Of a stretch of DNA of 53,240 nt, positions 8,737 to 16,979 are shown one piece after another. Source of the DNA: Bacillota bacterium (GTDB lineage Bacteria; Bacillota; UBA4882; UBA10575); NCBI GenBank assembly GCA_012735135.1, contig JAAYHY010000074.1:1-53240 (forward strand). Reading direction: 5' to 3'. The translations under genes were made by a program, and so were the position numbers. The notes below the pieces were generated by a model. The model was not told the DNA's origin. It made no database searches and saw only the letters and a list, made by a program, of their open reading frames with translations. The stretch's first letter is position 1. Each line of letters starts with the position of its first letter.

Positions 8737-10170
8737 CTACTTCGGTAAAGTGAGGATGAAGGTGGTCCCCCGGGCGGAAGTTTCCTTTAAAAGGAGATCA
8801 CCGCCCAGGGCTTGGGCGATCAGTTTACTAAAAGGCAAGCCCAGCCCCAAGCCGCGCACCCGGGTTTTTTTGGCGTGGCCGCGGAAGAAACGTTCAAAAA
8901 TCAATTCCTGCTCGGCCGGGGGGATTCCGGGACCGTTATCTTTAATCTCAATCTCGATGGCTTTATCCTTTTCGCGCAGAATGACCTCGATTTCAACCTT
9001 GCCCCCTCCGGGATAGGCTTGTTTGGCGTTGTTCAGCAAGTTATAGAGGATTTGGCGGAGACGTAAGGGGTCGGTGGCTAACCTTAATTTTCCCGCCGGC
9101 AAGCGGGTGTTGATGGTGATCCCCTCCTTTTCCTGTCCCCGTAGCCATTGGGTGATCATCTCCGCAATTAGAGGATTAAGGCTTACGGGGCGCTTTTCCA
9201 CCGGTAAAGCTCCGGTTAAAAAGGCGTTGAAGTCCAAGAGGTCTTCGATCATCCGCTGCAGGTGGGCGGTTTCTTGGTGGGCAAGCTCCAAAAATTCCCG
9301 GGCTTCGTCGCCGGTGACCACCTGATCCCGGAGGGCCTGGAGGAGTCCGCCGATGATTGTAACCGGGGTTTTCAGTTCATGGCTGAGCTGGGCCAGGAGT
9401 TCGGCGCGCAGGGCTTCCAATTGCTTTAACCGGGCGGCCATTGTTTTAAAGGCTTGGATTAACTCATCAAGCTCCTGTTCCCGAAGGTTTTCCGGTAAGG
9501 TGAGACGGTAATCGCCTTCGATAATTCGCCGGGCGGCGGCGGCCACTTGGTGGATGGGCTTGGCCAACCGCCGTGTGAGGAGATAGATTATAAGCCAGCC
9601 CAAGACCGCCAAACTGCCCAGCATAAACAGGAGCAGTTCGATGGCTTCCGGGTTTTGGTTGATCCCTTGGCGGGGATAGATCAGATAAATCGTGCCAATC
9701 CTCTGTTTTTCATAGCTTATCTCCTGTTTGACCAGGTGGAAATAGCCTCCTGACGGTAACGGCGGGAGAGCAGGGCCGGGCGCGGAAGGGAGGTTGAGGC
9801 GGGGCGGTAATTCCAGCGTTGGGAGGCCGGGGAAGCTGAAGACAATTTGGTGATGGTGATCGGCAATGAAAAGGATCAGGCCGGCGCCAAGACCGAGCAA
9901 ACGGCGGCTACGCTCAATTTCTTCGGGCAAATGAGGGTCGATGACTAAGGAACCTTGAGGGCCGGCCGCGTTTTCGGCAAGGGTGGCCGCCAGAAGCCGG
10001 AGGGCGGCCAGGCGCCGCCGGACGGCCTGCTCCCGGATCCAGACGGTGGAAAAGAGGCCAACCAGCAAGAGACCGAGAAAGAGGGTGACTAGGTAACGGC
10101 TTGTCCAGTAGCGGAGGAGGGGCTGACGCTTCTTATTCCTGGTAGACACAGAACTGATACCCCACCCCAC
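8737..10170 (-). CDS. Two-component sensor histidine kinase
   Basis: A membrane sensor kinase of 477 residues. Order of parts: transmembrane segment 1 (about 26-44), a short extracytoplasmic sensor of about 130 residues rich in proline near its end, transmembrane segment 2 (about 177-199), a HAMP linker, a HisKA dimerisation helix with the phosphorylated histidine H264 in LSHELKTPVTII, and a HATPase domain with the N-box around NLLNNAKQA and the G1 box DNGPGIPP. The first in-frame start is a GTG at 10170, inside the end of the response regulator gene; a second GTG at 10149 is equally possible. The overlap implies translational coupling to the regulator. The signal is unknown. Confidence 0.92.
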   Translation of the reverse strand: MGWGISSVSTRNKKRQPLLRYWTSRYLVTLFLGLLLVGLFSTVWIREQAVRRRLAALRLLAATLAENAAGPQGSLVIDPHLPEEIERSRRLLGLGAGLILFIADHHHQIVFSFPGLPTLELPPRLNLPSAPGPALPPLPSGGYFHLVKQEISYEKQRIGTIYLIYPRQGINQNPEAIELLLFMLGSLAVLGWLIIYLLTRRLAKPIHQVAAAARRIIEGDYRLTLPENLREQELDELIQAFKTMAARLKQLEALRAELLAQLSHELKTPVTIIGGLLQALRDQVVTGDEAREFLELAHQETAHLQRMIEDLLDFNAFLTGALPVEKRPVSLNPLIAEMITQWLRGQEKEGITINTRLPAGKLRLATDPLRLRQILYNLLNNAKQAYPGGGKVEIEVILREKDKAIEIEIKDNGPGIPPAEQELIFERFFRGHAKKTRVRGLGLGLPFSKLIAQALGGDLLLKETSARGTTFILTLPK

Positions 10171-10822
10171 GGAATGTTTTAATCTCCCCTTCCGTTGCCG
10201 GCCAGTGGCGAAGGGCTTTCCGGATCCTTTTTACCGCCAGGTCGACCGCCCGTTCACTCCCTTTATAATCTAAGCCCCAAACCTCGGTAATCAACTGTTC
10301 CCGGCTGAAAGTCTGGTTGGGATGGCGGGCCAAGAAAAGGAAGAGGGAGAGATCGCGGGGGATAAAGGAAAGGGGAACACCCTTCACGGAGACGGTATGG
10401 GCGTGGAAATCAATCTTTAGACTCCCGTACTGTCTGGTTCCGGGGTTCTCCAGGATCCGGGGCGAACGGCGCAAGACGGCTTGGACCCGGGCGACCACCT
10501 CTTCACCGTTAAATGGTTTGGTGATATAATCGTCGGCCCCCTGGTTGAGGCCGGCTATTTTCTGTTTGGGCTGGCCTAAGGCGGTCAGCACCATGACCGG
10601 GCATGAACTTTGCTTGCGGATTTCCTTGAGGAGGCTCCACCCGTCCTTTCCCGGTAGCATCAGATCAAGGAGGACCAGGTCCGGCGCGCAAGCAGTAAAT
10701 TGACGGAGGGCCTCGTCGCCGTCGAAAGCTTGAACTACCTCGTATCCGGCTTTCACCAGGTAGGCTTTTAAGACGCGGGAAATGCCGACTTCATCTTCGA
10801 CGATTAAGATTCTTTTCCCCAC
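10133..10822 (-). CDS. OmpR/PhoB-family response regulator
   Basis: A DNA-binding response regulator of 229 residues. The receiver domain starts with RILIVEDE and carries the phosphoacceptor D53 in LLDLMLPGKDG, the conserved Thr in VMVLTALG and the Lys in DDYITKPF. The C-terminal part is a winged-helix domain with SREQLITEVWG and a final RGVGYQF. I prefer the GTG at 10822, which has AAGGGG at a good distance, over upstream starts that would add about 35 residues without homology. The partner kinase gene overlaps its 3' end. Target genes are not evident. Confidence 0.92.
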   Translation of the reverse strand: MGKRILIVEDEVGISRVLKAYLVKAGYEVVQAFDGDEALRQFTACAPDLVLLDLMLPGKDGWSLLKEIRKQSSCPVMVLTALGQPKQKIAGLNQGADDYITKPFNGEEVVARVQAVLRRSPRILENPGTRQYGSLKIDFHAHTVSVKGVPLSFIPRDLSLFLFLARHPNQTFSREQLITEVWGLDYKGSERAVDLAVKRIRKALRHWPATEGEIKTFRGVGYQFCVYQE

Positions 10823-11236
10823 TACCGGTTTTCCCCTTTTTATACCTCTTCCTCGCCATGGTTTTGTTAATGCCACGGTCCCCAACCTTCCATCCCTTAG
10901 ATCTTTGCCGAAAAAGGGACGGTTCATTCCAATTAGTCACTTACGCTGGCTACCACCAGCTTGAACCAGGTAATGAAGATTGATCTAAATTGGAATTTCC
11001 GCCGGGGCAGAATGGTGTTCCCTTCCGGCAGTGAATTTCTTCGAGTATTCCAAAGCTCAGCTCCGCTGGAAGCCCAAGAATTTACGGAGGAAGCAAAAAG
11101 CGGTAATAAAGAGTAATTCCAGGACGGAAACGGGAAGCAGGGTCCAGGGAAAGCTAAGAACAGAGTGGCCGAAGGGTTGGGCGCGGGCGGAAGCGACGTG
11201 CGTTTACTGAAAATCCATCGAGTCAGGGGGCTTTTC
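10823..11236. other. Intergenic region with no recognised gene
   Basis: About 410 bases separate the divergent regulator and ferritin-like genes. Minus-strand reading frames here are short and without family resemblance. One stretch at about 11045-11160 on the minus strand translates to a hydrophobic segment ending in FCFLRKFLGFQRS, but it has no start codon or ribosome binding site. I could not pick out a convincing promoter for either flanking gene. Confidence 0.5.
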
Positions 11237-11701
11237 ATGCAGCGGGAAGATTTACTTTCCTATTTGAATTGGTTTTATAGTCTGGAAGTAAGCCAGGTGG
11301 ATCTTTATATTGCCCAGAGTAAAAAGTTTAAAGGGACCTACGAAAGCATCGTCTTTGCACGGACCGCCGCCGTTGAGCAGCAACACGTGGATAAGCTCGC
11401 GGCGATTATCCGCCGGTTAGGCGGAGAACCCTATTTGCTCGGTGATGTGATCTCCCCGCTCTTTGGGGGCCTTCTTGGTAAGGCGCTGTCTTTTACAGGT
11501 CTAAAAAAGACTTTACAGGGGAATATCACCATTGAGAATAAGGCCATGTCCGATTATGTCGCTTTGCTTAAGCGGGTGGGCGAAGAGTTCGGTCCTGAAC
11601 TGCAAACTGTACTCCAACATAATCTGGTGGACGAAGATGTGCATACCGCTTGGTTTGTCCAACGTTTGACCGATTATGAACTGTTGGAGCTGAAAGATTA
11701 G
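11237..11701 (+). CDS. Ferritin-like di-iron domain protein
   Basis: A small all-helical protein of 154 residues. Candidate iron ligands are placed as in ferritin-like four-helix bundles: a Glu in SLEVSQVDLY, an ExxH in AVEQQHVDK, a Glu in TIENKAMSDY and an ExxH-like DEDVHTAWF near the end. This fits the Coq7/rubrerythrin-like superfamily, often linked to oxidative stress or iron handling in anaerobes, but the exact function is unknown. The ATG at 11237 is preceded by AGGGGG; a longer version from 11165 would add an unstructured extension. It stands alone between divergent or convergent neighbours. Confidence 0.75.
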   Translation: MQREDLLSYLNWFYSLEVSQVDLYIAQSKKFKGTYESIVFARTAAVEQQHVDKLAAIIRRLGGEPYLLGDVISPLFGGLLGKALSFTGLKKTLQGNITIENKAMSDYVALLKRVGEEFGPELQTVLQHNLVDEDVHTAWFVQRLTDYELLELKD

Positions 11702-11779
11702 GGGGCCGGAAAGGGAGATCTGTAGATTGGTCGAGCCGGCCCAAGCGGGAATGGGGTTGGAACAGGTATCCTCAAAACC

Positions 11780-12037
11780 TCAGTAAAGTTCAGGGAGGAG
11801 GATGACTTGCCCCTGTTTAAGGGTGGCATCGGGGGACAGGGCATTTAGCCTTGAGATTAGCAAGGTGGGAATCTTAAAGCGTTGGCTTAAGGCGTTAATG
11901 GTATCGCCGTTCCGGACGACATACTTGACAATGGTCCAATGGGTTTCCTCGCCGGTAAAGTCAAAGCCTTGAACCGGATTTTCAAGGGGATCTTCGAAAA
12001 AAAAGCCGGCTTTAAGTTCGCGGGAAGAGATGCTCAT
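11780..12037 (-). CDS. Small LysM-domain protein
   Basis: A protein of 85 residues with a single C-terminal LysM domain (about 38-84), beginning KYVVRNGDTINALSQRF and ending GQVILLPE. LysM domains bind N-acetylglucosamine polymers such as peptidoglycan, and short LysM proteins are frequent in spore coats and cortex. There is no signal peptide, so a spore-associated role inside the mother cell is plausible but inferred. The ATG at 12037 has GGAG seven bases upstream. Confidence 0.8.
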   Translation of the reverse strand: MSISSRELKAGFFFEDPLENPVQGFDFTGEETHWTIVKYVVRNGDTINALSQRFKIPTLLISRLNALSPDATLKQGQVILLPELY

Positions 12038-12096
12038 GGTGGGGCTCCTTTCCATTTTTTCTTTTTAATTTTAGAAAAAGGCGGTATGGTATTTTA

Positions 12097-12159
12097 TGAA
12101 CCCCGGTCCGGATTGGTTCCCGGCGAGAACAACCAATTCAAGCCGCCTCCGGGGCTTCA
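12097..12159. repeat. Nested inverted repeat
   Basis: An outer stem (TGAACCCCGG at 12097-12106 with CCGGGGCTTCA at 12149-12159, one bulge) encloses an inner perfect 7-bp stem (ATTGGTT/AACCAAT, about 12112-12118 and 12131-12137). It lies between the LysM gene and the secreted-protein gene. There is no close T-run, so it is not a clear terminator. The surrounding 12038-12347 region also holds the promoter and hairpin listed separately. Confidence 0.6.
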
Positions 12160-12246
12160 CCTCACCTGGCTTTGCTTTTTATCACTTTATGTGTGCTGGC
12201 GGTAAGCCGGCGTGAGCGACTAACTAGTGATGTTTATAGTAAAGTC

Positions 12247-12255
12247 TGGTATAAT
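12247..12255 (+). promoter_or_regulatory. Extended -10 promoter of the secreted-protein gene
   Basis: TGGTATAAT is a perfect extended -10 (TGnTATAAT). No good -35 is seen 17 bases upstream, as is usual for extended -10 promoters. It would give a leader of about 85 bases before the ATG at 12348. Confidence 0.65.
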
Positions 12256-12274
12256 TGTGGTAGACGCACAAAAG

Positions 12275-12335
12275 AAGAAATTGCATAATTAACAAACTTC
12301 CCTTTGCTTTAAATCCGTAAATTATGTAATTTCTT
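12275..12335 (+). promoter_or_regulatory. Long hairpin in the 5' leader
   Basis: AAGAAATTGCATAATT (12275-12290) is the reverse complement of 12320-12335 apart from one G-T pair, giving a 16-bp stem with a 29-base loop. The GAGGTG ribosome binding site starts only two bases after it. The position suggests a role in translation or mRNA stability, or a dimer operator in the DNA. Confidence 0.65.
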
Positions 12336-12347
12336 TAGAGGTGGCAC

Positions 12348-13151
12348 ATGTTCATAAAAGAAAACAAAGGGAAGGGATTTGGTATGCGAAAGGGTATTAT
12401 ACTAGGGCTCATTTGTTGTTGTCTTTTCTTAGTAGAAGCGCCTGCGTTTGCTTCAGGCCTGGTGGATGAGGTGTTGTTCACTTCGGAATGGTGGCCGGAG
12501 GAAGATCGGCAGGGGGAGATCGAATTTTTCACCCTTGGCTTTCCTGGAGAAAATGCACCGGATAATAGTTACTTTTTGACCTTCCGCCAGCAAATAAAGG
12601 CGGATAATGTTGTGGCGATCAACGGAAGTATGGGCTATGATAAGACGCTTTTGCTAAATACCACGGCAAAATTTGGTAATCCCAATTTTTATTACGGGTT
12701 TGGCGGGTTGATCTCCACCGTCGGAAAGAGATTACTCTTTTTGCCCCGGGTCAATGTGGGTGGAAAGCTTGGACCGGACTTTTTCAAGCTGGTCCTGGAT
12801 GCGGATTTTTATACTCTTGTCCTGGTAAACGCCGGGAAGTTCGAGGTCGGGGTGGAAATCCTTCCCCTGGAGCAGTTACGTTTTTATGGCGGGTTAGTTA
12901 AACCCTTCACCGGGACGGTGGTTACCTCCGAACTTTTGACGGAAACCATCTATCAACTGGCCGTCCTATTAAAAACGGAGCCGTTTTTTGCTGGCGGGGA
13001 AGTGTACTTCATCGATGGGACGGGGCCGGTTGTGCTTGCCGAAGCCGGCTTGAATTTTTCTTTTCTGTCCCTCTGTGGTCGCGTCTGCCTTGCCCCTCAG
13101 GAAGCGAAGAAGCCCGTTGCCTATACGGTCGGCTTGAAGGCGAATTATTAG
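12348..13151 (+). CDS. Secreted protein, candidate outer-membrane beta-barrel
   Basis: I do not recognise the family. The 267-residue protein has a signal peptide with a hydrophobic core (GIILGLICCCLFLV) and a likely cleavage after AFA. The mature part lacks long hydrophobic helices and instead shows short alternating polar/nonpolar stretches rich in Tyr, Phe and Gly, such as FYYGFGGLIS and LRFYGGLVKPF. It ends in an aromatic residue after VGLKANY, as outer-membrane barrel proteins often do. With LPS genes in the same window, an outer-membrane location is a reasonable inference. The start at 12348 has GAGGTG at good spacing; an ATG at 12384 is an alternative that shortens the n-region. Confidence 0.7.
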   Translation: MFIKENKGKGFGMRKGIILGLICCCLFLVEAPAFASGLVDEVLFTSEWWPEEDRQGEIEFFTLGFPGENAPDNSYFLTFRQQIKADNVVAINGSMGYDKTLLLNTTAKFGNPNFYYGFGGLISTVGKRLLFLPRVNVGGKLGPDFFKLVLDADFYTLVLVNAGKFEVGVEILPLEQLRFYGGLVKPFTGTVVTSELLTETIYQLAVLLKTEPFFAGGEVYFIDGTGPVVLAEAGLNFSFLSLCGRVCLAPQEAKKPVAYTVGLKANY

Positions 13152-13230
13152 GGTTTAAAAATCGGCGCAAGCCGGTTTTGTTTTGGAAATACATATAGAT
13201 GAAGATTTGATGCGGAAAGAAGGATGTCGA

Positions 13231-14316
13231 ATGAAGGAAAGGTTAGCGGAATTCCGCCAACTGCTGGCGGCGGAGAATTTGGAAGGTTTTATCGTTGCTT
13301 CACCGGCGAACCGGCGTTACTTAAGCGGATTTACCGGTTCTTCCGGAGTTTTAGTGATCAGCCGGGAGGAAGCCGTCTTATTAACGGATTTTCGTTATTT
13401 GGACCAGGCGACGGAGCAAACGCAAGCTTACGGTTTTCAAGTTAAAAAGCACCCGCCGGAGCTTTGGGAGACGGTGGCGGAGGAGATTAAGGGCAAATGC
13501 GCGGGCGGCCGGTCCCGGTGGGGGTTTGAAAGCGACCATCTGGTGGAGAAGCATTACCGGACCCTAAAGGAGCAATTGGACGGTTGCTGCTTTTTGACAC
13601 CGACGGAGGGTTTGGTTAACCGTTTGCGCCGGAAAAAAACCGGGGTGGAGCTTGACGCCATCCGTAAAGCGGTGGAGATCACCGACCGGGCTTGGGCGCG
13701 TTTGCTGCCGGAGTTAAAGCCGGGCCGGACCGAGAAGGAGATCGCCGCTCTGTTCGAGTTTTTCCAGCGGGAATTGGGGGCGGAAGGCACCGCCTTCCCG
13801 ACGATTGTCGCCTCCGGACCGCGGAGCGCTTTGCCCCATGGGGAGCCGACCGATCGCCAAATTGAAGCCGGCGATCTGCTGACTTTGGATGGGGGCGCCA
13901 TTTATAATGGTTATCGCAGCGATTTTACCCGCACGGTTGTCGTAGGCGCCGAGCCCACCGCCCAGCAGCAAGCCCTTTATGATTTGGTGCTCAAGGCGCA
14001 GCAAGCGGCGCTGGCCGGGATGAAGCCGGGGATGACCGGAAAAGAAGTGGATGCGCTGGCCCGGGAGGTCATCGCGGCGGCCGGCTACGGGGATCATTTC
14101 GGGCATGGGCTGGGGCACAGTCTGGGTTTGGAGATTCATGAGGCGCCCCGGTTAGCGCTGACCGACGAGACGGTGCTGGAACCGGGGGTTGTTTATACGG
14201 TGGAACCCGGTGTTTATCTGACGGGCTGGGGCGGGATCCGGATTGAAGATGTGGTGGTCGTCACCGCCGGCGGGATTGAAAATCTGACCGGCAGTCCCAA
14301 GCGGCTGAAACCCTAG
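13231..14316 (+). CDS. M24 family Xaa-Pro aminopeptidase/dipeptidase
   Basis: A cytoplasmic metallopeptidase of 361 residues that cleaves N-terminal residues ahead of proline. The N-terminal creatinase-like domain (about 5-130) contains RRYLSGFTGSSG, and the C-terminal pita-bread domain has the metal ligands: Asp in LTLDGGAIYNGY and SDFTRT, His in GHGLGHSLGLEIHE, Glu in TVEPGVYL and IRIEDVVVV. The ATG at 13231 has AAGGA seven bases upstream; the frame is open to 13183 without a better signal. It lies just ahead of efp, a common arrangement in Bacillota, and EF-P aids translation of proline stretches. Confidence 0.93.
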   Translation: MKERLAEFRQLLAAENLEGFIVASPANRRYLSGFTGSSGVLVISREEAVLLTDFRYLDQATEQTQAYGFQVKKHPPELWETVAEEIKGKCAGGRSRWGFESDHLVEKHYRTLKEQLDGCCFLTPTEGLVNRLRRKKTGVELDAIRKAVEITDRAWARLLPELKPGRTEKEIAALFEFFQRELGAEGTAFPTIVASGPRSALPHGEPTDRQIEAGDLLTLDGGAIYNGYRSDFTRTVVVGAEPTAQQQALYDLVLKAQQAALAGMKPGMTGKEVDALAREVIAAAGYGDHFGHGLGHSLGLEIHEAPRLALTDETVLEPGVVYTVEPGVYLTGWGGIRIEDVVVVTAGGIENLTGSPKRLKP

Positions 14317-14428
14317 ATTCCTCTCGACAGTAAGGATAGGCATATGTTAAAATAAAAAAGTTAAAATTCCGAAAAAAAGTAAACGGGAAGGCCCTTCCGG
14401 GCACGCTAGGACTAAGGAGGTACCAAAG

Positions 14429-14989
14429 ATGATTTCAGTTAATGATTTTAGAACGGGGCTGACGATTGAACTGGACGGCCAACTCTACACCGTAGTGGAG
14501 TTTATGCATGTCAAGCCGGGTAAAGGAGCGGCTTTTGTCCGTTCGAAGTTAAAGAACCTCCGGACCGGGTTCACGGTGGAACGGACGTTTAATGCGGGGG
14601 AAAAGGTGTCGCCGGCGCGGATCGAGACCAAAGAGATGATGTTTTTATATAAAAGCGACGATGATTATGTCTTTATGGACAATAACACCTATGAGCAGAT
14701 GACCCTCCGGGCAGAGGCCATCGGCGACGGGGTCAAATACTTAAAAGAGAACATGAACGTGATGATCCAAATGTATAATAACGAAGCGATCGGCGTTAAC
14801 CTGCCCAATACGGTGGAGCTCAAAGTGGTCCAGACCGATCCGGGCTTTAAGGGCGATACGGCGACCGGCGGCAGCAAACCGGCGACGCTGGAAACCGGAG
14901 TGGTGGTGAACGTTCCCCTCTTCATCGAGGAGGGCGATATCCTCCAGATTGACACCAGAACCGGCGAGTATCTACGGCGTTCAAAGTAG
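14429..14989 (+). CDS. efp: Elongation factor P
   Basis: EF-P (186 residues, standard length) enters stalled ribosomes and promotes peptide bonds at consecutive prolines. The N-terminal KOW-like domain carries the loop VKPGKGAAF with the modifiable lysine K32, followed by two OB-fold domains ending in [15 protein letters not shown] strong ribosome binding site (TAAGGAGGT) precedes the ATG. No EF-P modification genes are in the window. Confidence 0.97.
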   Translation: MISVNDFRTGLTIELDGQLYTVVEFMHVKPGKGAAFVRSKLKNLRTGFTVERTFNAGEKVSPARIETKEMMFLYKSDDDYVFMDNNTYEQMTLRAEAIGDGVKYLKENMNVMIQMYNNEAIGVNLPNTVELKVVQTDPGFKGDTATGGSKPATLETGVVVNVPLFIEEGDILQIDTRTGEYLRRSK

Positions 14990-15056
14990 GATTAGATGGA
15001 TAGCCTTTCTCACCTCTAGTCATACTAGGGTTAGAACCAGAATGGGAGGTTGAGAA

Positions 15057-15320
15057 ATGGAACTGAAAGAACAGGTCGCTTACTTGCGCGGGTTAATTGA
15101 AGGCCAGCAATTTCAAGGCGAAAAGGAAGAGGTCCTCTGGACCCAACTCTTGAATATCTGTGACCTCATTTCGATGGAAATTGAAAATCTCCGTGATGAC
15201 CACGAGGAGTTAAATGAGTATGTGGAGGCCATCGACGAAGATCTCGGCTATTTAGAGGAGCAATATTATCCCTTGGAGGATGAGGAAAGCGGCGAGAATG
15301 AGCAGGCGATCGAGGGATAA
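15057..15320 (+). CDS. CD1247 N-terminal-domain small acidic protein
   Basis: A strongly acidic helical protein of 87 residues that matches the small family found in Clostridia between efp and spoIIIAA. The N-terminus KEQVAYLRGLIEG and the central EYVEAIDEDLGYLEE are characteristic. Its function is not known. A good ribosome binding site (GGGAGG) precedes the ATG, and a terminator follows, so it is probably transcribed with efp. Confidence 0.8.
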   Translation: MELKEQVAYLRGLIEGQQFQGEKEEVLWTQLLNICDLISMEIENLRDDHEELNEYVEAIDEDLGYLEEQYYPLEDEESGENEQAIEG

Positions 15321-15357
15321 AGCCGTGGTCAAGCCTGATCAATAGCATAATTTCAAA

Positions 15358-15400
15358 CCCGTCCCCATATTTATGTACAGTAGGGGACGGGCTTTTTTTT
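15358..15400 (+). terminator. Intrinsic terminator before the spoIIIA operon
   Basis: A 9-bp stem (15358-15366 with 15383-15391) is followed by eight T residues. It separates efp and its small partner from the sporulation operon. The first spoIIIA gene starts only about 20 bases after it, so the operon promoter must overlap the terminator or lie upstream. A weak sigma-E-like pairing (ATAATTT at 15347, CATATTTA at 15366) is visible but not convincing. Confidence 0.88.
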
Positions 15401-15420
15401 GGGGAAAAGGCGGTGCTGAC

Positions 15421-16407
15421 GTGAGCTTTGAAGAACAGGTTTTTCCCTTTATAACGCCTAAACTCCGGCGCGCCCTGGAAAACTTACGCCGGGCCGTCCC
15501 GGACCAATGGGGGAAGCTGGAGGAGATCCGGCTGCGGGCCGGGTGCCCCCTCCAGGTGGAGATGGGCCAATCAATGCTGGTGACCCCCGCCGGGGAGCCG
15601 ACCACGGAACCGGGTTTTGCTTTGCGGGTGACAGCGGAGGATGTCCACCGGACCCTCCAGTTAATTGGGGGGAACTCCCTCTATACCCTGGAGGAGGAGC
15701 TGAAAGAAGGCTTTATTACGTTGGCCGGGGGGCACCGGGTGGGCCTGGCCGGCGAGTGTCTGGTGGAAGGGGGAAGGCTGATCCGGCTGAAACGGGTGAC
15801 CAGTTTGAATCTGCGGATTGCCCGGGAGTTAAAGGGGATTGGCCGGGTCCTCCTGCCGTTGCTCACCCGGGCGGGCCGGCCCCTCCGGACGATCATTATT
15901 TCGCCGCCCCAGGCCGGGAAGACCACCCTCTTGCGGGATCTGATCCGTAGTTTCAGTAACGGGGAGGAATTGCCGGCGCCGGTCAAGGTTGGCCTGGTGG
16001 ATGAACGGGGGGAAGTGGCCGGGAGCTTCCGGGGGGTTCCCCAGTTGGATGTGGGGGTGCGCACCGATGTCCTCACCGGTTGCCCGAAGCGGGAAGGGGT
16101 TTTTCTTTTGTTACGTTCGATGGGGCCGCAGATGATCGCCACCGATGAGATCGGTCGCCCCGGCGACTTGGACCTGATTGAGGAGATTCTCAATACAGGG
16201 GTGGGCTTTATCACGACAGCCCATGCCTGGGATACCAAGGATTTTGCGCTTCGCCCTTCTTTGCGGCGGCTCTGGGCCCGCGGATTGGTGGAACGGGTGG
16301 TGGTGTTGAGCCGGCGCTTGGGCCCGGGAACCTTGGAGGGGGTTTGGGACGGACGCACCAGAGAACCAATCTTTTCCCAAGTTCAGCGTTTGGAGGTCAG
16401 GAGATGA
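15421..16407 (+). CDS. spoIIIAA: Stage III sporulation protein AA
   Basis: SpoIIIAA (328 residues) is a secretion-type ATPase thought to power the SpoIIIA-SpoIIQ channel between mother cell and forespore after engulfment. The Walker A region is SPPQAGKTTLLRD (about 161-173), and an Asp/Glu-rich Walker B-like segment follows at QMIATDEIGRPGD. I use the GTG at 15421, because the earlier in-frame start at 15373 lies inside the terminator. The stop codon overlaps the ATG of spoIIIAB. Expression is expected in the mother cell under sigma-E. Confidence 0.95.
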   Translation: MSFEEQVFPFITPKLRRALENLRRAVPDQWGKLEEIRLRAGCPLQVEMGQSMLVTPAGEPTTEPGFALRVTAEDVHRTLQLIGGNSLYTLEEELKEGFITLAGGHRVGLAGECLVEGGRLIRLKRVTSLNLRIARELKGIGRVLLPLLTRAGRPLRTIIISPPQAGKTTLLRDLIRSFSNGEELPAPVKVGLVDERGEVAGSFRGVPQLDVGVRTDVLTGCPKREGVFLLLRSMGPQMIATDEIGRPGDLDLIEEILNTGVGFITTAHAWDTKDFALRPSLRRLWARGLVERVVVLSRRLGPGTLEGVWDGRTREPIFSQVQRLEVRR

Positions 16408-16919
16408 AGGTGATGGGCGCCTTATTGGTCATCGCCGCCGGCGGGATGGCCGGATGGGTTTATAGCACGCTCCTCAAGAAAAGGTGGACTATGCTTCAGG
16501 CTTTGATCCAAGCATTCCAGTGGTTGGAGACGGAGATTGGCTACGCCAGCGTGCCTTTGGGGGAGGCCTTCATGGGGATCGGCGCCCGGGCGCCGGAGGA
16601 AGTTAAACTGATCTTGACCACCTTTGCCGCGGCCTTAGACGGTCCTGCCGGGTTAACCGCCGATGAGGCCTGGCAGCAAAGTTTGGCGCAAAACCGGGAA
16701 GCCCTCCCCCTTAAAGTGGAAGATTGGGCCTTACTTGCCGACTTTGGCCGGACCTTGGGCGCCACCGACCGGGAACACCAGGTCACGGCGATCCGCCGGA
16801 CCTTGGAGCGGTTAAAACACCAAGCTGCCGGGGCGGAGGAAGATTACCGGAAGAACGAGCGGCTTTACCGGTATTTAGGGATTGCCGGCGGGGCGTTGGT
16901 GGTTTTGATCTTTTACTGA
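16404..16919 (+). CDS. spoIIIAB: Stage III sporulation protein AB
   Basis: A protein of 171 residues, the standard length, with an N-terminal hydrophobic helix, a central region resembling type II secretion GspF proteins, and a C-terminal hydrophobic end (GIAGGALVVLIFY). It is a membrane component of the SpoIIIA channel. Its ATG overlaps the spoIIIAA stop codon by four bases, which shows the start and implies translational coupling. The frame is open upstream but inside spoIIIAA. Confidence 0.95.
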   Translation: MKVMGALLVIAAGGMAGWVYSTLLKKRWTMLQALIQAFQWLETEIGYASVPLGEAFMGIGARAPEEVKLILTTFAAALDGPAGLTADEAWQQSLAQNREALPLKVEDWALLADFGRTLGATDREHQVTAIRRTLERLKHQAAGAEEDYRKNERLYRYLGIAGGALVVLIFY

Positions 16920-16979
16920 CCACAGGAATTATGGACGGCCATTCCTTTAGCCGGAAGAGCGACGGGGAGGGAAAAAGAG

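Noticed and set aside
8612-9016. Plus-strand reading frame of 134 codons across the repeat and the kinase 3' end
   Set aside because: It is antisense to the conserved kinase ATPase domain; the repeat's length in multiples of three keeps it open. No ribosome binding site.
10933-11238. Minus-strand reading frame of 101 codons
   Set aside because: No family resemblance, overlaps the start of the ferritin-like gene, and lacks a ribosome binding site. A possible degraded hydrophobic gene in a neighbouring frame has no start either.
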